Assembly: GCA_030648705.1 (NCBI GenBank)
Contig: JAUSHF010000058.1
Span: 1 to 8,200 of the forward strand
DNA from: a bacterium
Lineage (GTDB): Bacteria > Patescibacteriota > Minisyncoccia > Phycocordibacterales > PALSA-1337
Reading direction: 5' to 3'
Length of the DNA: 8,200 nucleotides
Shown here: positions 5,748 to 8,200 of the stretch, piece by piece
Numbering within the stretch: the stretch's first letter is position 1
Layout of the letters: each line of letters begins with the position of its first letter
Translations under genes and position numbers: made by a program
The notes under the pieces: model-generated
What the model was told of the DNA's origin: nothing
Database searches by the model: none
What the model saw: only the letters and a program-made list of their open reading frames with translations

Positions 5748-6449
5748 CTAGAAGACCATTTCTGGATCTTCCTGGGTTATTAGCTCATAAGGGATAATCT
5801 CATCTGGTCGGCAAATCATATACGGAAGTTGATTGTGAGTGAAATTAACTATTTCATTTGTCTTTCTATCTTTCCATTTCTTACCAATTTCGCTCATCAG
5901 TTTCAATTCCTCAGAAGATAGATCGTTAATTTTTTCATTTTTATTACTTTCTGATTCACTGATTAAGAACATCTCTTTACCATTATCTCTTTTTCTTTCG
6001 ACAACTATCTTCCCCTCCACCTCAAGTTCATCAATAACACGAAAAAAAGTATCTGGTACGGGACCATAAGCTATTCTCCTGTATTGCATTCCACTCATAC
6101 TTTCCGAGTGATCATAGAACCACGCAAAATCAGAAAGATATAAAAGTTTAGCTAGTTTTGTCTTGGGAATTTTATTATCAGCTTTGCTTGTGAGATTCAT
6201 TCGTAGATAGGTCAATATCATATGCCTATACTTTGCGATATTGGCAATATTACCCGAAAGAAGTTCATCAACTGTAACTCCCAGCATTGAGGCTAGTTTT
6301 TGTGCCTGATCTGCACCCAGTGTTTGCTTGCCAGACTCGATAGCAGTATATGTAGGACGAGACACAGCAATAACCTTAGCGAGCTGCTCCTGTGAAAGGT
6401 TATTTTTAAGTCGAAATTCCTTAACTTTTTGCATATAATTAGTGCTCAT
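5748..6449 (-). CDS. XRE-type HTH and Panacea (DUF4065, SocA-like) domain antitoxin (PanA-type)
   Basis: A 233-residue two-domain protein. Residues 7-65 form a Cro/CI (XRE) helix-turn-helix (LSQEQLAKVIAVSRPTYTAI, 18-37, then ESGK). Residues about 75-222 match the Panacea/DUF4065 domain: KLAKLLYLSDFAWFYDH (98-114), SMSGMQYRRIAYGPVP with the hallmark GPVP (129-132), a winged-helix-like FFRVIDELEVEGKI, a THNQLPY segment (204-210) and a closing IIPYE (218-222). Panacea domains are known to neutralise many unrelated toxins, and SocA is a member of this family. The HTH probably represses its own promoter: a perfect 13-bp inverted repeat flanks the start codon. The first ATG is chosen because the -10 box is 6 bases upstream, predicting a leaderless mRNA; an in-frame ATG at codon 6 is possible. 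The small downstream gene is the probable toxin. Confidence 0.9.
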   Translation of the reverse strand: MSTNYMQKVKEFRLKNNLSQEQLAKVIAVSRPTYTAIESGKQTLGADQAQKLASMLGVTVDELLSGNIANIAKYRHMILTYLRMNLTSKADNKIPKTKLAKLLYLSDFAWFYDHSESMSGMQYRRIAYGPVPDTFFRVIDELEVEGKIVVERKRDNGKEMFLISESESNKNEKINDLSSEELKLMSEIGKKWKDRKTNEIVNFTHNQLPYMICRPDEIIPYELITQEDPEMVF

Positions 6450-6467
6450 GCATCAATTATATGCAAA
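6428..6467. promoter_or_regulatory. 13-bp inverted-repeat operator over the antitoxin promoter and start codon
   Basis: Plus-strand arms TTTGCATATAATT (6428-6440) and AATTATATGCAAA (6455-6467) are perfect reverse complements with a 14-base spacer. One arm contains the -10 box; the other lies in codons 4-8 of the antitoxin; the start codon is in the spacer. The arm centres are 27 bp apart, allowing two HTH dimers or one tetramer to bind. Autorepression is the likely role, as is usual for HTH antitoxins. If any transcript began upstream, the same repeat could fold with the AUG in the loop. Confidence 0.72.
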
Positions 6468-6484
6468 TGATGTAAAGAAGTCAA
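6456..6484 (-). promoter_or_regulatory. Strong sigma70-type promoter of the toxin-antitoxin operon, leaderless start
   Basis: On the minus strand TTGACT (6484-6479, 5 of 6 consensus matches) and a perfect TATAAT (6461-6456) are separated by exactly 17 bp. Six bases follow before the antitoxin ATG, so the usual start distance places +1 at the A of ATG (6449). The mRNA would then begin with AUG and need no ribosome-binding site. The promoter lies 30 bp or more past the lysS stop, so the TA module does not depend on lysS transcription. Confidence 0.8.
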
Positions 6485-6539
6485 ACAAATTTGGTGGATA
6501 ATCTTACAAGTATAATTAGCTAAATTAAAAAAATATCTC

Positions 6540-8012
6540 CTAGTCTTTTTTGGGTCGCATCAGTGGAAACGCCTGTAATTCACGAAGTGGCTTATCAGCT
6601 AAGAAAGCGAAAAATCTTTCTCCAAATCCGAATCCACATGTAGGTGGCATTCCGTGCTCTAGCATTTCTACGAATTCATAGTCGGCCATCATGGCTTCTG
6701 TATCACCTGAATCGATTAATTTCTGCTGATCATCAAAACGCTTCTTTTGATCGATAGGATCATTTAATTCTGAATATCCCTTTCCGAGTTCACTTCCTGC
6801 TATGATCGGCTGGAACATTTGAACGACACCAGTCGGCTTTCCATCCTTATCCATCACGCTTTTTGCAAGAGGTGCTACTAAGACAGGGTGATTTATTAAA
6901 AATGCTGGACCTGAAATATTTTTTCTACAATATTTCCAAAGTGTATCGGTTAACCTTTCGCGATTCTGACCTTCGTATTTAACACCTAATTCTTCTAATT
7001 TAGCCATCATTTCTTTCTCTGAAGCTGTCCCAATATCTATACCAGTCTGCTTCTTTATCTCGAGAGAATAATCTATACTTGCCCATTCGCTATCTAATTC
7101 AAAAGTATGTCCGCGAGTAGTAAATTTCGTTTGTCCAAATACTTCCTTAGCGATTCTGATATACATTTCCCTCACTAATTCCATTCCATCAGTATAGTCA
7201 GCGAAAGACCAGTAGAATTCCATATTTGTAAACTCCTGTGCATGTTCAGGACTAGTACCTTCATTTCTATACGCCTTACCGATTTCGAAAGTCTTAGGAA
7301 AGCCAGCAGACATTAAACGCTTTTGCCAAAGTTCCCCTACTGATATTCTTAAGAAGACATCTAAATCAAAATCATTGTGATGTGTCTTAAACGGAGTGGC
7401 TTCAGCACCGCCAGTGGTAACCTCTAGCGTAGGAGTTTCCACTTCTAGGAAACCTTTTTCTTTCATAAAATTACGAGTAACATCCCAAAACTTAGATTTT
7501 TTTATAAGCAAATCTCTAAGATGCTCATTCATCAATATATCTAAATAACGAAGTCTATAACGCTCATCTAAATCCTGAATACCATGCCACTTTTCTGGCA
7601 AAGGCAAAAGAGTCTTCGTAGCAATAGTCCAAGACTTTACAAGTATACTCTCCTCTCCACGCTGTGTGGCAAAGAATTTTCCCGTAACAGAGATAAAATC
7701 TCCAATATCCACCGCATCAGCAAATAATTGAAATAATTTCTCATCGATTTCATCTTTTTTAAAAACTGCCTGGAACTTACCTTTTCCATCATACAGAACC
7801 ACGAAGAGTATAGCTCCCTGTCCTCTAATAGCCATTATTCTTCCAACGATAGAAAATTCCTTACCGCTTTTCTCATTTTCTGCAAAGCCAGCTTTAGCAT
7901 CAGCCAGACAAAAAGAGCGAGGAACCTTACTTGGAAACGGATTCATTCCCGCTTTCTTTAAGATTTCAAGTTTTGCTAGTCTTGTGGATTTTAATTCTTC
8001 TAATGAGGCCAT
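6540..8012 (-). CDS. lysS: Lysyl-tRNA synthetase, class II
   Basis: Charges tRNA-Lys with lysine in the cytoplasm using ATP. 490 residues, near the usual length of about 500. An N-terminal helix leads into the OB-fold anticodon-binding domain (about 53-135). The linker LDERYRLRYLDIL (148-160) is the LysRS signature. The class II catalytic core follows: motif 1 near 175-195 (FMKEKGFLEVETPTL), motif 2 (KAYRNEGTSPEHAQEFTNMEFY, 246-267; R249, E251), and motif 3 (GFGFGERFFAF, 460-470; R466). The stretch GYSELNDPIDQKKRFDDQ is typical of LysRS and separates it from AspRS/AsnRS. Motif 2 and 3 wording departs from the common HNPEFT and GIDRL forms (here HAQEFT and GERFF), as in a divergent lineage. 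The ATG at 8012 fits the family start; no Shine-Dalgarno sequence precedes it. It lies 52 bases after greA with no terminator in between, so the two may be co-transcribed. Confidence 0.96.
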   Translation of the reverse strand: MASLEELKSTRLAKLEILKKAGMNPFPSKVPRSFCLADAKAGFAENEKSGKEFSIVGRIMAIRGQGAILFVVLYDGKGKFQAVFKKDEIDEKLFQLFADAVDIGDFISVTGKFFATQRGEESILVKSWTIATKTLLPLPEKWHGIQDLDERYRLRYLDILMNEHLRDLLIKKSKFWDVTRNFMKEKGFLEVETPTLEVTTGGAEATPFKTHHNDFDLDVFLRISVGELWQKRLMSAGFPKTFEIGKAYRNEGTSPEHAQEFTNMEFYWSFADYTDGMELVREMYIRIAKEVFGQTKFTTRGHTFELDSEWASIDYSLEIKKQTGIDIGTASEKEMMAKLEELGVKYEGQNRERLTDTLWKYCRKNISGPAFLINHPVLVAPLAKSVMDKDGKPTGVVQMFQPIIAGSELGKGYSELNDPIDQKKRFDDQQKLIDSGDTEAMMADYEFVEMLEHGMPPTCGFGFGERFFAFLADKPLRELQAFPLMRPKKD

Positions 8013-8064
8013 TTATTGTTTATTTAAAAAATTACGAACTTTTCCTACCTCTACCATTTAAAAA

Positions 8065-8200
8065 CTATTCCACGTCCTTAATCGTATACTTTGTCTTTCC
8101 TTTTGGAGCCATTATTTCTATCACATCTCCCTTCCTCTTTCCTAAAATAGCTCCTCCGAGTGGTGACATGTGAGAAAGTTTACCCTGCATCATATCCGCT
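8065..8200 (-). CDS. greA: GreA/GreB-family transcription elongation factor, C-terminal fragment (5' end outside window)
   Basis: Only the last 44 complete residues are in the window. They match the C-terminal FKBP-like domain of GreA/GreB: HMSPLGGAILGKRKGDVIEI corresponds to the conserved block xSPIGKALLGKxxGDxVEV, followed by a short APKGKTKYTIKDVE ending, as in GreA. Gre factors enter the secondary channel of stalled RNA polymerase and promote cleavage of the backtracked transcript; the coiled coil responsible for that lies outside the window. greA next to lysS is a common arrangement in bacteria. GreA versus GreB cannot be settled from this part. Confidence 0.85.
   Translation of the reverse strand, partial: ADMMQGKLSHMSPLGGAILGKRKGDVIEIMAPKGKTKYTIKDVE

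Noticed and set aside
5839..6069. 76-codon plus-strand frame inside the antitoxin gene
   Set aside because: Rich in Ser, Leu and Phe, as expected from the complement of Glu/Lys/Arg-rich codons; the sense strand encodes a clear Panacea domain.
6500..6539. Possible terminator after lysS around TAATTAGCTAAATTA
   Set aside because: The near-palindrome is short and imperfect, and on the minus strand the T-run precedes rather than follows it.
7931..8173. 80-codon plus-strand frame spanning the lysS start, the gap and the greA end
   Set aside because: Antisense to two conserved genes and their gap; no support for a separate product.
1..8200. Alternative genetic code with TGA as glycine, as in some CPR lineages
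   Set aside because: All genes have normal lengths and conserved ends in the standard code, and none needs an in-frame TGA to be read through.

Overview
The window looks like an AT-rich chromosomal segment from a Candidate Phyla Radiation (Patescibacteria) bacterium, probably of the Parcubacteria group. This is an inference from several signs. The murein/division (dcw) cluster is abbreviated, the MurF-type ligase lacks its usual N-terminal domain, and almost no start codon has a Shine-Dalgarno sequence. All genes read cleanly in the standard bacterial code with TGA as stop. No taxonomic marker such as rRNA is present, so the placement is tentative.

Every gene I accept lies on the minus strand, so transcription runs from high to low coordinates. 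In that order: (1) the C-terminal end of a GreA-type transcript cleavage factor (8065-8200, cut by the window edge); (2) lysS, class II lysyl-tRNA synthetase (6540-8012); (3) a two-gene toxin-antitoxin module, with an XRE-HTH/Panacea (DUF4065) antitoxin (5748-6449) followed by a 131-residue basic protein with RelE/HigB-like character (5345-5740); (4) a short dcw operon: mraZ (4731-5165), rsmH (3794-4693), an ftsL-like gene (3394-3729), a class B penicillin-binding protein (1683-3404) and a murF-type ligase (368-1678); (5) the start of a protein with a receiver-like domain (1-357, cut by the window edge).

Two regulatory regions are unusually readable. The antitoxin has a near-consensus sigma70-type promoter (TTGACT, 17 bp, TATAAT). 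Its predicted transcription start falls on the A of the start codon, so the mRNA should be leaderless. A perfect 13-bp inverted repeat covers the -10 box and flanks the start codon, as expected for autorepression by the HTH antitoxin. The mraZ promoter carries two 16-bp near-identical repeats, each with two TGGNA half-sites 10 bp apart. This matches the known MraZ operator layout and overlaps the promoter. A perfect 12-bp A/T-rich hairpin with a T-run separates the toxin gene from the mraZ promoter, so the TA module and the dcw operon appear to be separate transcription units.

The dcw genes act together. MraZ sets expression of the operon and RsmH methylates 16S rRNA. The FtsL-like protein and the class B PBP belong to the septal peptidoglycan machinery, and MurF makes the pentapeptide precursor. 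murE and mraY, which often sit beside these genes, are not in the window. There is no gene-free stretch over 300 bases. The longest is 5166-5344, which holds the mraZ control region and the hairpin. I saw no tRNA, rRNA, CRISPR array or insertion sequence.
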